Shown: positions 43,409-52,252 of the stretch, one piece after another
Numbering within the stretch: position 1 is the first letter of the stretch
Layout of the letters: every line of letters begins with the position of its first letter
NCBI GenBank assembly: GCA_965116245.1
Contig: OZ220497.1
Coordinates: 248,001 to 312,000, forward strand
Source: Poriferisodalis sp965116245
GTDB lineage: Bacteria > Actinomycetota > Acidimicrobiia > Acidimicrobiales > Poriferisodalaceae
Reading direction: 5' to 3'
DNA length: 64,000 nt
Notes under the pieces: generated by a model
The model's database searches: none
Seen by the model: only the letters and a program-made list of their open reading frames with translations
Told to the model about the DNA's origin: nothing
Translations under genes and position numbers: made by a program

Positions 43409-44911
43409 ATGGACGAAACCTCAAAGCCAAACACAGCCTTTGAAGCCTCACTCAGCGGGCCTTCCGGGGCGATCCCAGATGGCGTGGCCACCGCCGAGCT
43501 GTTCGCTTCGGGTGAAGCGTCGGCAGTCGATTTGCTTGACGATGCCATTGAGCGGGCAGATCGGCTGAACCCGGAGATCAACGCCATCATCATGCGACTT
43601 GACGAACATGGACGCGCAAACGCTGAACAGCTTGATGCGCTGCGCGAAAGCAACACCGACGCCAAACTGCCGCCGCTAGCAGGTGTGCCCTTTCTCACCA
43701 AGGACCTGACCTGCGCTACCGAAGGCCACCCCTACCACGCTGGCAACGCGGCCTTGGCCGAAGCTGGACATGTCTCACAGATCACAACTCATCTGGCCAC
43801 CATGTTCGCCGAACTGGGCTTAGTGAACTTCGGCCGGACAAACACTCCCGAGTTCGGCCTAACCATCACCACAGAGCCACAGGTCTATGGCCCCACAGCC
43901 AACCCTTGGAACACCGGCCATTCAACCGGTGGCTCCAGCGGTGGATCCGCCGCGGCAGTGGCCGCAGGCATTGTGCCTATCGCCCACGCCAACGACGGGG
44001 GCGGCTCAATCCGCGTGCCGGCGGCTAACTGCGGACTATTCGGTCTGAAGCCGAACCGGGGCCGGGTGTCGTTAGGCCCAAACTCCGGCGATGGCTGGGC
44101 TGGCTTCAGCGTTGACGGCGTCGTCAGCCGCAGCGTGCGCGACAGCGCCAGGGTGCTGGACGGCATCAGCCGACCATGGCCCGGCGACCCCTACTGGGCA
44201 CCGCCGCCATCGGGGACTTTTGAGTCGGCGGCGGCACGAGAGCCGACATCACTGAGAATTGGCTTGTGTACTCATTCTGACTGGGGTCCGGTTGATCCTG
44301 AGTGCGCACAAGCGGTCCGCGACGCCGGACAGCTACTTGAGAGTCTTGGCCATTACGTTGACTACTCAACACCTGAAGAACTGTTCCACGAAGAGTTCTT
44401 AGAGCACTTCCGGACGATTGTGGCAGTGTGCAACGTGGCGTCCATGGCGGGATACGAAGAAGCGCTGGGCCGTGAGATGAGTCGGGCAGATACCGAAGGC
44501 GATACTTGGGCGTTGTTGCAGATAGGTCGCGAAGTGAGTGGAGCCGAGTACTTAGCGGCACTGGAGTGGTGTCACGCGTGGACTCGGAGACTGAACGCAT
44601 GGTGGGCCGACAACGACGTGTTCGTGTCGCCGGTCATGGCCGAGCCACCGCCTCGTCTGGGCGAACTGCGCAACCCCGAGACTGGCCGCGGACGTCTCAA
44701 CGACCTGCTGCACTACACGCCACAGTGGAATGCAGCAGGACAGCCAGCGATGTCGGTCCCACTCCATTGGACCGCCAATCTGCTGCCAGTCGGAGTGCAG
44801 TTCGTAGGTCCCCATGGCGGCGAAGAGTTGCTGCTATCACTGGCGGGCCAGCTTGAGCGGGCGGCTCCATGGGCTGCGCGCACTCCCGCCCTATGGGCTG
44901 GCACAATCTGA
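43409..44911 (+). CDS. Amidase-signature family protein
   Basis: A Ser-cisSer-Lys amidase of 500 residues. The catalytic Lys is in PFLTKDLTCATEG (about 93), the cis-Ser and flanking glycines in STGGSSGGSAAAVAAGI, and the nucleophilic Ser in DGGGSIRVPAANCGLFGLK. AS-family enzymes hydrolyse amides, including nylon-oligomer, aryl and short-chain amides, or act in GatA complexes; this looks like the stand-alone hydrolase type. ATG 43409 is chosen over TTG 43400. A paralogous amidase gene follows after a duplicated spacer. Confidence 0.92.
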   Translation: MDETSKPNTAFEASLSGPSGAIPDGVATAELFASGEASAVDLLDDAIERADRLNPEINAIIMRLDEHGRANAEQLDALRESNTDAKLPPLAGVPFLTKDLTCATEGHPYHAGNAALAEAGHVSQITTHLATMFAELGLVNFGRTNTPEFGLTITTEPQVYGPTANPWNTGHSTGGSSGGSAAAVAAGIVPIAHANDGGGSIRVPAANCGLFGLKPNRGRVSLGPNSGDGWAGFSVDGVVSRSVRDSARVLDGISRPWPGDPYWAPPPSGTFESAAAREPTSLRIGLCTHSDWGPVDPECAQAVRDAGQLLESLGHYVDYSTPEELFHEEFLEHFRTIVAVCNVASMAGYEEALGREMSRADTEGDTWALLQIGREVSGAEYLAALEWCHAWTRRLNAWWADNDVFVSPVMAEPPPRLGELRNPETGRGRLNDLLHYTPQWNAAGQPAMSVPLHWTANLLPVGVQFVGPHGGEELLLSLAGQLERAAPWAARTPALWAGTI

Positions 44912-44931
44912 GTGCCGGTTTCTAGGCAACT

Positions 44932-44961
44932 GACCAACAAAGCCAAGACCAACAAAGCCAA
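44932..44961. repeat. 15-bp direct repeat between the two amidase genes
   Basis: GACCAACAAAGCCAA occurs twice head to tail (44932-44946 and 44947-44961), just before the ATG of the second amidase at 44981. Confidence 0.94.
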
Positions 44962-44980
44962 ATAGCTGAGCAACCACAAC

Positions 44981-46549
44981 ATGTCTGCCGACCATCGTTC
45001 CTGCGATGCGACTTCGCTGGTGCAGGCGTTCGCATCTGGAGAGACGAATCCTCTCGAAGTGATGCAAGCAACGCTCGAACGCATGGATCTGCTGAATCCC
45101 ACTTTGAACGCAATTGTCCATCCGCGACCAGAACAAGCGCTAACCGAGGCAGCCGCGGCCACGAAGCGCTGGAATCGGCGTCGCAAACTGGGCGAAGCAG
45201 CACACGTGGAGAGGTTGGGTTCGCTGGATGCTGCGCTAGATGGCGTGCCCACCGCAATCAAGGACTTGGGTTGCGAACAAGCTGGGGAGCCTTACCACGC
45301 CGGGGCTCGTTTCCTGGTTGAGATGGACTGGCGAGGTTCGCTCGACAGTCACCTGTACAAGCTGCTGCGACAAGCGGGTCTGATCTCGGTGGGTCGCACC
45401 AATACTCCCGAGTTCGGCACCACCATCACCACTGAGCCACAGGTCTATGGCCCCACAGCTAACCCCTGGGATGTGACCCGTTCTCCCGGTGGTTCTAGCG
45501 GTGGTTCGGCGGCTGCCGTGGCGGCTGGCATTGTGCCGTTAGCGCACGGCAACGACGGGGGAGGCTCGATTCGTGTGCCAGCCGCAGCATGCGGCCTGGT
45601 GGGGCTGAAGCCCAGTCGAGGGCGGGTGTCGGTGGCGCCGCGTCTTGGTGAGCATCGCGCAGGCCTGGCAGTGGACGGAATGTTGACACGCACAGTACGC
45701 GATGCAGCTCGGTGCCTAGACGTCATCGGCCGCCCCGCTAGAGGCGATCCCTACATCGCTCCCCCACTGGCCCCCGGGACTTCGTTTACCGATGTCGTGG
45801 CGTCGCCCCCACCGCCATTGCGCATCGCTCTGACAACAGGTCGTCGCGGCGCGGCCACAGAGCCGGTGCGGCACGCCGTTGAGCTCACCGCGCAACTGCT
45901 GGCCGAACTGGGTCACATCATTGAGCCCGATAGCACACCGGACGGCTGGTACAGCCCCGAGGTCATTGACCACACGATCGTGGTGCGCACCGTCGCCATG
46001 TCAGCGGAGCTAGCCCTCTGGTCACAACGGTTAGAGCGTCCAATCACCGAAGTTGACGTGGAGCCAGCAAACTGGTGGTCGGCCGAGCTGGGACGCTCTT
46101 TGCCCGCGTCCGCCTACGTGCAATCGCTAGATGAGCTCGCTCGATGGCGCAGACGGGTCATGGCCTTCTGGAACACCAGTGCTGTCGGCAAAGCCAGAGC
46201 CGCCAGTGAGGGCACTGCAGTCCACGAAACAAGGCCACTGCAACAAGGCAGATTCGACATTCTGCTCTCGCCCGTGCTAGCGGATGTCACACCGCCTCTG
46301 GGTTACCTGTCAGATCCGATTGATGGTGCCCGACGCGTGGCTGAGATGGCAGCGTTCGTCAACCAAGCAAACTTGAGCGGCCAGCCAGCCATCTCGCTGC
46401 CAACCGCACTCGATCCAAATGGCATACCGTTGGGCGTGCAGTTGCATGCCGCGCACGGGGACGAGTCGTTGCTGCTGGCAGTGGCACAACAGTTGGCAGA
46501 CGCCGGAGGACTGACCCCGCTGCGCGATTTGCCCCGACAACCGCAGTGA
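44981..46549 (+). CDS. Amidase-signature family protein (paralogue)
   Basis: The second amidase, 522 residues, is clearly paralogous to the preceding gene: the block from EPQVYGPTANPW through the Ser nucleophile region is nearly shared. The catalytic Lys is in VPTAIKDLGCEQAG (about 92), the cis-Ser in SPGGSSGGSAAAVAAGI and the nucleophile in DGGGSIRVPAAACGLVGLK. An insertion near residues 400-415 (KARAASEGTAVHETRPL) is absent from the first copy. Its TGA overlaps the GTG of the next gene. A tandem duplication followed by divergence is likely. Confidence 0.92.
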   Translation: MSADHRSCDATSLVQAFASGETNPLEVMQATLERMDLLNPTLNAIVHPRPEQALTEAAAATKRWNRRRKLGEAAHVERLGSLDAALDGVPTAIKDLGCEQAGEPYHAGARFLVEMDWRGSLDSHLYKLLRQAGLISVGRTNTPEFGTTITTEPQVYGPTANPWDVTRSPGGSSGGSAAAVAAGIVPLAHGNDGGGSIRVPAAACGLVGLKPSRGRVSVAPRLGEHRAGLAVDGMLTRTVRDAARCLDVIGRPARGDPYIAPPLAPGTSFTDVVASPPPPLRIALTTGRRGAATEPVRHAVELTAQLLAELGHIIEPDSTPDGWYSPEVIDHTIVVRTVAMSAELALWSQRLERPITEVDVEPANWWSAELGRSLPASAYVQSLDELARWRRRVMAFWNTSAVGKARAASEGTAVHETRPLQQGRFDILLSPVLADVTPPLGYLSDPIDGARRVAEMAAFVNQANLSGQPAISLPTALDPNGIPLGVQLHAAHGDESLLLAVAQQLADAGGLTPLRDLPRQPQ

Positions 46550-47046
46550 AACCGTCGCAACGTGCGCTTGAGCGGGCCGTTGAACTACTTGACGCGAACG
46601 TGCGGACAGCGGTAGTAGTCACAGACGCGGTGACCGCTTCGGTACACCGCCGAATCATGTTCGTCCGAGTAGCCGCATTTGCCCTCGGCGCCGCCTTAGC
46701 TGTGGCCTGGGGCATCGGCTGGCTGCTGATAGTGGCCGCGGTCGTCGCCCATCAACTGCTGTTCAACGTACAGCGGCTGCTAGCGGCCACCAATGAGGGT
46801 TTATTGCTGGCAGACATCGGCTTGCGACGCGCCGCTGTGGTAGCCCGCTGGTCTTTCGGAGCCGACGCCACGTTGGTGCTGCGCACCGACAACCCCCGCG
46901 TAGAGGTGACAATTGAGGCACCGTTGGATGACCACGGCGTCGGCGAACCCTGGAGTGGCCAGGTGAGCGGTAGCGACCTCAACGCATTTGAGGCCACAAT
47001 CCGAGCTGCAGGCGGAGAGACGCTGCGCCGCACCGCAACTGACTAG
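46546..47046 (+). CDS. Hypothetical small membrane protein
   Basis: Not a family I recognise. It has 166 residues: a helical N-terminus (RALERAVELLDANVRTAV), a hydrophobic hairpin of probably two transmembrane segments (about 42-75: FALGAALAVAWGIGWLLIVA and onward) and a polar C-terminal domain of about 80 residues. GTG 46546 overlaps the stop of the second amidase by 4 bases, so it is translationally coupled. It could be an accessory to the amidase (inference only). Confidence 0.7.
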   Translation: MKPSQRALERAVELLDANVRTAVVVTDAVTASVHRRIMFVRVAAFALGAALAVAWGIGWLLIVAAVVAHQLLFNVQRLLAATNEGLLLADIGLRRAAVVARWSFGADATLVLRTDNPRVEVTIEAPLDDHGVGEPWSGQVSGSDLNAFEATIRAAGGETLRRTATD

Positions 47047-47201
47047 CGAGAACTGGCTAGCCAGCCACGAGCGCCTACGGCTTCCGCAATACGACCTGCC
47101 CTCAAAAAACGACTTCGCCAACGCCTCACGCATCGGTACGGTGGTCTGTTGGTGCCAGCGGTCGCTTGCAGCGGCTTTTGGACACCGCAGACCACGACAG
47201 C

Positions 47202-47224
47202 GCCAGCTCCTAATCGGAGCTGGC
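47202..47224. terminator. Strong hairpin before the M15 peptidase gene
   Basis: GCCAGCTCC (47202-47210) and GGAGCTGGC (47216-47224) form a perfect 9-bp stem with a 5-base loop, in the 264-base gap between the membrane-protein gene and the M15 gene. There is no T-tract, so a factor-independent role is uncertain. Nothing else recognisable lies in this gap. Confidence 0.5.
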
Positions 47225-47310
47225 CATAGGGCCCAACGCACACGGCCCAACACAGCGGGCCCCGATGCAGCCCAGATACAGACAACTCAAATTCAGCGAG
47301 GACACGCCAG

Positions 47311-48702
47311 GTGCCAGGTTCACAACCAAGACTGCTCTCTAAATCAAGCGGTCGACACGTCGCGCGCCGCGGAGCAGCCGCCGTTCTGCTTGCGCTTGTG
47401 GTCAGTCTTTTGCCGCTTTACAGCACCGAGGCACAGTCACAGACATCCGACGCTGAGTTGCGCAAGCAACAAGAACAGCTAAAGCAAGAACAAGAGGAAC
47501 TAGAAGCTCAGCTTGCTGAGGAGAAACGCGAACGCGACGAAGCCCAGGCAGAACTTTTAGCAAAAGTTGTGGAGGTGAACCTGCAACAAGCCGATGTGGA
47601 CGAGGTGCTGGGGGCTCTAGATCAGACGAAGCTGTTGGTGAACCAGCAGCAGGCCGACCTAGAGGAGGCCAAGCTGGCACTGGCTGCCGCTGAGGCGTCA
47701 GTTGAGGCTGCCCTTCAGCGTCTTCTCTCGCTTGACACTCAGCTTGATGAGCTGCGCCAGCGTGGCACTGACCTAATCGTGCAGACCTATATCGGTCACG
47801 ACGCCTTGGTGGAGGGTTCCTATGGCTTGGCGCGCACAGGCGATATCTATGACGCCGCTCGCATCCGGGTACTGATTGGAGCAGCGCTCGGCGATCTGAA
47901 CTCCACCGCTGATGAGGTAAGAGCCCTCGCGATAGACGCCGAACTGGCGCTGCGCGAACTACGTCGTGCTGAGGAACTGCGAGATACCCGCCGCATCGAA
48001 TCCGAGCAAGCCCTGCAGGACTTCTTGGAAGCCGCCGAGCAACAGCAGATAGTGCTGGAGAAACTCGAGGACGAACTCGACACTTTGCTGTACGAACAAG
48101 TTGCTTTACAGGAAGTAGACGACGCGGCCGCCGCCGCCGTATCCGCAACCGCGAATCGTGTACGCAACGCGATCACTGAGCAGCAGAAAATCGAGAATGA
48201 GCTACAGCGTCGTAGAGAGGCTGAGGAACGGCGCAGGCTGGAGGAAGCTGAACGCGCCCGCCGAGCGCGAGAAGGCACTACTGGTCAACCTGGCAGCAAC
48301 AACTTCGACCGCAGTGAGTTGACGTGGGTAGGTGGCATTCAGGTACACGAGTCGATTGCAGACAACGTGTTGAACCTGCTCGAGCACGCTGCGCGTGATG
48401 GAATCAGGCTCAGCGGTGGCGGCTACCGGAGCGCTGCTTCGCAGATCGCGTTGCGACGGGCTCACTGCGGCACCAGCGAATGGGCGGTCTGGCAAAAGCC
48501 TTCGTACCAGTGCAGCCCGCCCACGGCCCGACCTGGACGCTCCATGCATGAGCGGGGTCTCGCGATTGATTTCCGACACAACGGTCGTTCAGTTACTAGC
48601 CGAAACTCGGTGGCATTCAGATGGCTAAAGGCCAACGCTGCTACATACGGTTTGTACAACTTGCCCAGCGAGCCGTGGCACTGGTCCACCAACGGCAACT
48701 GA
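47311..48702 (+). CDS. Exported coiled-coil M15-family D,D-carboxypeptidase-like protein
   Basis: A cell-wall peptidase of 463 residues. It has a signal peptide (about 17-41, ending TEAQSQ), a long coiled coil (about 45-330, Glu/Gln/Ala/Leu heptads), then a VanY/M15 domain (about 350-463) with GGGYRSAASQIALRR, the zinc motif SMHERGLAIDF (His and Asp ligands) and the C-terminal EPWHWS (third ligand). M15 enzymes trim D-Ala from peptidoglycan stem peptides. The coiled coil resembles those of FtsEX/RipC-type regulators, suggesting gating by a partner (inference). GTG 47311. Confidence 0.9.
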   Translation: MPGSQPRLLSKSSGRHVARRGAAAVLLALVVSLLPLYSTEAQSQTSDAELRKQQEQLKQEQEELEAQLAEEKRERDEAQAELLAKVVEVNLQQADVDEVLGALDQTKLLVNQQQADLEEAKLALAAAEASVEAALQRLLSLDTQLDELRQRGTDLIVQTYIGHDALVEGSYGLARTGDIYDAARIRVLIGAALGDLNSTADEVRALAIDAELALRELRRAEELRDTRRIESEQALQDFLEAAEQQQIVLEKLEDELDTLLYEQVALQEVDDAAAAAVSATANRVRNAITEQQKIENELQRRREAEERRRLEEAERARRAREGTTGQPGSNNFDRSELTWVGGIQVHESIADNVLNLLEHAARDGIRLSGGGYRSAASQIALRRAHCGTSEWAVWQKPSYQCSPPTARPGRSMHERGLAIDFRHNGRSVTSRNSVAFRWLKANAATYGLYNLPSEPWHWSTNGN

Positions 48703-48719
48703 CGTAGCAGCCAATTACC

Positions 48720-49200
48720 GGCTCTTCCGGTCTGGGCGGGTTCGCCTACGGCGAAGCGCTAGTCGACGACCAGAACCGGTTCGGCGAAGTTGAAGCAATA
48801 GGGAAGGGGCGAAACATTGCGGGCACGCACCGGCCGGTTCGGTACCCAGCAGTGGTCAACTCAGATCGTTGATGTTGGCGCTGGTCAGCTCCTTGACGTG
48901 GTTGAGGGCCGCGACTCAACCAAACCGGCAGAATGGCTCGACCAGCGGCCAGATGGATAGCTAGCAGCGATCCAATGGGCGACCCTTGACCTGTCAGGCC
49001 CTTACCGTCACGTGTTCAACACCGTGCTAGCCCACGCCACCCAAGTCGCGGACCCGTTCCATGTTCACAAGCTCGCCAACACCCGCCTCGATGAATGCCG
49101 TAGCAGGGTCCAAAACGACACTTTCGGGCATCGCGGCCGTAAGAACGATCCGCCATATAGAGCCCGCCGACTACTAACCAAACCCGGGATGATTCAGCCC
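48720..49200 (+). pseudogene. ISL3-family transposase remnant
   Basis: Decayed insertion sequence. At 48720 the bases GGCTCTTCCGG resemble an ISL3-family terminal repeat. Shortly after, one frame reads VDDQNRFGEVEAIG, then after a frameshift near 48801-48811 another frame reads GTQQWSTQIVDVGAGQLLDV, an in-frame TAG at 48958 where a Trp codon is expected, and WATLDLSGPYRHVFNTVLAH, VADPFHVHKLANTRLDECR and GHRGRKNDPPYRARRLLTK. These match the DDE-domain core of ISL3 transposases. The N-terminal zinc finger and the 3' end are missing, and no right terminal repeat is visible. No functional gene exists in 48703-49220. Confidence 0.85.
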
Positions 49201-49220
49201 GCTAAATGGCCCGGGGTGGA

Positions 49221-49670
49221 TCAAACAGCGGCTTCGACTCCGAGACGTCCCTCTATGCGTGCAACCCGGTCGTCCACGCGAGTAATCTGGTCCTCAACGT
49301 GGGCGACCCGGTCCTCAACACGACCAACACGGCCCTTCAGTTCGCCGACTTCGCTTCCTAGCGCACCCACCTTACCCACCAACTTGTCAATACGGGCCGA
49401 CTGCTTACCAATCTCAACACGCACGGCGCTGATCTCACCACGCACAGCATTGATCTCGCCACGCACGGCGCTGATCTCGGCACGGATGGCGGCATTTTCG
49501 GTACGAACGTCAGCGATCTCGGCACGGACGGCGGCGAACTCCGCGGTGGTGGTGCGACCTTGCGACACCAACGTGAGCAGTGTTGCGAGCACTGCCGCGA
49601 GCACTGTACCGAACATCGTCATCATGACAATGTCCATAGCGTCCATGTTTCTCACCATAGCTGGCGGCAT
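49221..49670 (-). CDS. Single-pass membrane protein with heptad-repeat coiled coil
   Basis: A 149-residue protein with one N-terminal transmembrane helix (about 13-35: IVMMTMFGTVLAAVLATLLT) and a coiled coil made of seven-residue repeats of the form AVRGEI(S/N), encoded by a 21-bp DNA repeat around 49430-49500, then further heptads ending DRVARIEGRLG. No enzymatic motif is present. Architecture and the final motif resemble the protein at 19738-20214. ATG 49670 is the longest start; ATG 49658 and later Met codons are possible. It sits between the ISL3 remnant and imuB. Confidence 0.7.
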   Translation of the reverse strand: MPPAMVRNMDAMDIVMMTMFGTVLAAVLATLLTLVSQGRTTTAEFAAVRAEIADVRTENAAIRAEISAVRGEINAVRGEISAVRVEIGKQSARIDKLVGKVGALGSEVGELKGRVGRVEDRVAHVEDQITRVDDRVARIEGRLGVEAAV

Positions 49671-49731
49671 GAGACGCTGTGAAGTTAATGTTCTGAAGTC
49701 AATCTTCAGAAGCCAGATTCAGAATCCAAAC

Positions 49732-51423
49732 TCAGTCGTAGGTGGCTTCGCGCTGCCAGCGACCGTGCTCAATTGCGCACAGATGGGCAGTGCCATCATC
49801 AAGTACCAGTTGGAGTCGGGCCTGGCGACGTCGTGCTGAGGGATCCCACCAGCGTTCGTCCAAAGGCCACGGTCCCGCCCACGCCGTGATACGGCTTGAG
49901 CGCCCGTCGGCCCAGCGCAACACGGCCGGAGGCGCACTGAGCTGCGCCCTGCCGCTGACACCCACGGGTTCACCGTTTGCATCAAGCACTATGAGCGGCT
50001 CGGGCTTGACCGCCACCTCAGCGGGCACCGGCACACCGAGCCTGCCCGGCCATGGGGGGCACAGGAGCGCTGTATTTGATGCGCCGGTCCCACGAGGACC
50101 GGCTGTGCCTACTACGCCAGTCCCACGAGGACCGACTGTGCCTACTACGCCGGTCCCACGAGGACCGACTGTGCCTACTACGCCGGTCCCACGAGGACCG
50201 GCTGTGCCAAACGGCAGGCGCTGCTCAAGATCGGCTATGTGGCGACCGGCTCCCAGGTGACCCACAGTGACCCCGTCGAAGCCAACCAGGGTCTGAACTC
50301 GCTGCAACGCTCGCTCAGCTCGCTCATCGGTCTCGGATTGGTCACCCCAAAACCCGAGCTGGCGCCCTTCATCGGGACGTGTTTCGACAGCTCGCAGTCG
50401 AATACCGCAGACGCGTCCAGTGAGACAGCTCCGACCTTTGGCCTTGCGCCAGCCGTCAAGCTGCCAGCGCACACGATCAACCACATCGGCCGGACTGAAG
50501 CTAAATCCGTGACGCCATAGCCCGCTATTGGTCTCACCGTGCTCAGTCTCCGCACTGATCTCCACACACACCAACGCTTGACCTTCCCGGGCCAACTGAA
50601 CGCCAAGCTGATCGGCCAGAGATTTTGCTGCAAAGGCCACCGTGTCAACTCGATCAGCGGGCGGATCAATTTCAATCGCAACACTGAACTCGGGCTGAGC
50701 GGCGGCAGGCTGGCTCAGACGGGGGTCGCGCCCACTAGCCAAGGCATGCACCCATTCACCTAGCAAGCCAAATCTGCCGAGAAGATCCCCCACAGGCAGC
50801 GCCGCAAGGTCGCCTAACGAACGAAACCCCAGTTGCCACAGCAAACTGATCAGATCATCCATCGACCCGTCGGTGGCACTGCCCGTCGGCAAAGAGCATT
50901 CTTCGGCCAAGGTCCTTAGTGACAGCCCACTCAGGAACTCTGCACTGCCGCACGGCGGCACCACTAGCACTCCCTTTGACAGAACACCCTTTGACAGCAC
51001 TTCTTTTGGCAGCACACCCTTTGGAGCGATCCGGGCCGCAAGGCCAGCCGCAAAGAGACCGTCGGCAATACCTACACGTACAGATATTTCAGATATTTCA
51101 GCAGGTACGTCGGCTATTTCGTCAGATGCGTCAGCCGGTACGCAGTCTTGTGCGTCAGCCAGTGTTTTGACGACAGTTTCTTGTACCAACGCCGCCAACG
51201 CCTCATCGCCGCCGTAGTAGCGCGATGGTCCCCGAGTGGCAAAGACACAGCGGCCAGGTGCTAGCACCTCCACTCTCGGAGTCAGGTTCTCTAGTGCTGC
51301 AACCACGGGAGCAAAACTGCGGACATCCAGCGCTGGGTCGTGCTCAACTTCCAACACCAGCATCCGCGGCGGGAGATCTACAGAATCGGCAGAGTGGCGC
51401 TGACCGGTCCGGCTATCCCGCAT
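49732..51423 (-). CDS. imuB: ImuB, catalytically inactive Y-family polymerase homologue
   Basis: The scaffold subunit of the DnaE2 mutasome, 563 residues. The N-terminus MLVLEVEHDPALDVRSFAPV and ATRGPSRYYGGDEALAALVQ are typical of ImuB, as is the absence of the acidic residues of active Y-family polymerases. A helix-hairpin-helix region (LWQLGFRSLGDLAALPVGDL) and the C-terminal domain with WAGPWPLDERWW follow. The clamp-binding motif expected in ImuB lies in the LQRVQTLVGFDGV to LEQRLPFG region. An 11-residue Gly/Pro/Thr repeat (about 405-446) is inserted before LLCPPWPGRLGVP. The start overlaps the end of imuA' by 11 bases. Confidence 0.92.
   Translation of the reverse strand: MRDSRTGQRHSADSVDLPPRMLVLEVEHDPALDVRSFAPVVAALENLTPRVEVLAPGRCVFATRGPSRYYGGDEALAALVQETVVKTLADAQDCVPADASDEIADVPAEISEISVRVGIADGLFAAGLAARIAPKGVLPKEVLSKGVLSKGVLVVPPCGSAEFLSGLSLRTLAEECSLPTGSATDGSMDDLISLLWQLGFRSLGDLAALPVGDLLGRFGLLGEWVHALASGRDPRLSQPAAAQPEFSVAIEIDPPADRVDTVAFAAKSLADQLGVQLAREGQALVCVEISAETEHGETNSGLWRHGFSFSPADVVDRVRWQLDGWRKAKGRSCLTGRVCGIRLRAVETRPDEGRQLGFWGDQSETDERAERALQRVQTLVGFDGVTVGHLGAGRHIADLEQRLPFGTAGPRGTGVVGTVGPRGTGVVGTVGPRGTGVVGTAGPRGTGASNTALLCPPWPGRLGVPVPAEVAVKPEPLIVLDANGEPVGVSGRAQLSAPPAVLRWADGRSSRITAWAGPWPLDERWWDPSARRRQARLQLVLDDGTAHLCAIEHGRWQREATYD
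50085..50208. repeat. 33-bp tandem repeat in imuB
   Basis: Units at 50085-50117, 50118-50150 and 50151-50183 plus a partial one to 50208. On the plus strand each starts CGGTCCCACGAGGACCG and continues with CTGTGCCTACTACGC variants. They encode the in-frame 11-mer GTVGPRGTGVV. The core CCCACGAGGACCGG resembles the imuA' repeat core. Confidence 0.95.
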
Positions 51424-52240
51424 GGCTCATCAGAGGAACAACCACATCAGCGTCTGTACTGCCAGTTGGGTCAATGCGTTGAGTATCGCTACGAGCGGCG
51501 TCGACAGGCCGGTTGACGCTATTGGCCGCATCGCTAACAGTTCTGATACGCCCTGTGGCATCAGGCAGCCACAAGACGGCCCGTCGCGGCAGCGACGCCG
51601 CTCCACGGCCTACAGCGACTACTTCAGCCCGCCGTTCCCGCAACCGCCCATGACCCTGCCCGATACCGGTCCACGCTGCACGTTCCACCGTCAGAGTTAC
51701 GTCTGGACTGAACGCACTGCTCCCACCAGAACTGATCCCACGCGAACCGGCCCCACGAGAATCGGACCCACCAGAACCGGCGCCACGCGACCCGGCGCGT
51801 TCTTCAGAGATCGAAATCATCACGGTTCCGCGCTCGCGCAGGCGGGTTCTAAGACGTCGACTGTGAGCAGACGCCAGTCGCACGCCTCCAGCCAACAAGA
51901 CCACGTCAACGTTGCCTACCAAAGCGTTAATCACCCCAGCAGTGGTATCGCCAGGTTCGTCCACGAACGCCCAACGATCCAACGATGCGCCACGCTCGGC
52001 TACTGCGGAGATGCCCATACGTCCCAAGCTCACCGCAGCCACCCACCCACCGGCATGCGAAATATCCGCCACTAATGCGGTGGCCAAGGTCAGTGCCCCT
52101 GGACCCTGAACGGCCAACACCGATCCCCGGACCAGTCCCGGCTGCGTCAACAACGGAACGAGTTCGTCCGCAACCGGCAACAGCCGATCGCGGCGACCGC
52201 TAGCCACATCGCTCAAGCGCATCACTTCTGCTGCCACCAC
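51413..52240 (-). CDS. imuA': ImuA', RecA-like mutasome subunit
   Basis: A truncated RecA/SulA-like protein of 275 residues that works with ImuB and DnaE2. The N-terminal part (LVRGSVLAVQGPGALTLATA) corresponds to a degraded Walker-A region, and GWVAAVSLGRMGISAVAERG and VDVVLLAGGVRLASAHSRRL are characteristic of actinobacterial ImuA'. A Gly/Ser/Arg/Ala-rich insert (about 148-173) is encoded by a 15-bp repeat. GTG 52240 is the longest start; ATG 52222 (MRLSDVASG) is an alternative. It is co-transcribed with imuB. Unlike many actinobacteria, dnaE2 is not adjacent but about 8 kb away. Confidence 0.88.
   Translation of the reverse strand: MVAAEVMRLSDVASGRRDRLLPVADELVPLLTQPGLVRGSVLAVQGPGALTLATALVADISHAGGWVAAVSLGRMGISAVAERGASLDRWAFVDEPGDTTAGVINALVGNVDVVLLAGGVRLASAHSRRLRTRLRERGTVMISISEERAGSRGAGSGGSDSRGAGSRGISSGGSSAFSPDVTLTVERAAWTGIGQGHGRLRERRAEVVAVGRGAASLPRRAVLWLPDATGRIRTVSDAANSVNRPVDAARSDTQRIDPTGSTDADVVVPLMSHAG
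51722..51796. repeat. 15-bp tandem repeat in imuA'
   Basis: Five degenerate 15-bp units (51722-51736 onward) of the type CCCACGCGAACCGGC, in frame. Their core resembles CCCACGAGGACCGG of the imuB repeat. Confidence 0.9.
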
Positions 52241-52252
52241 AACAGACTAGAC

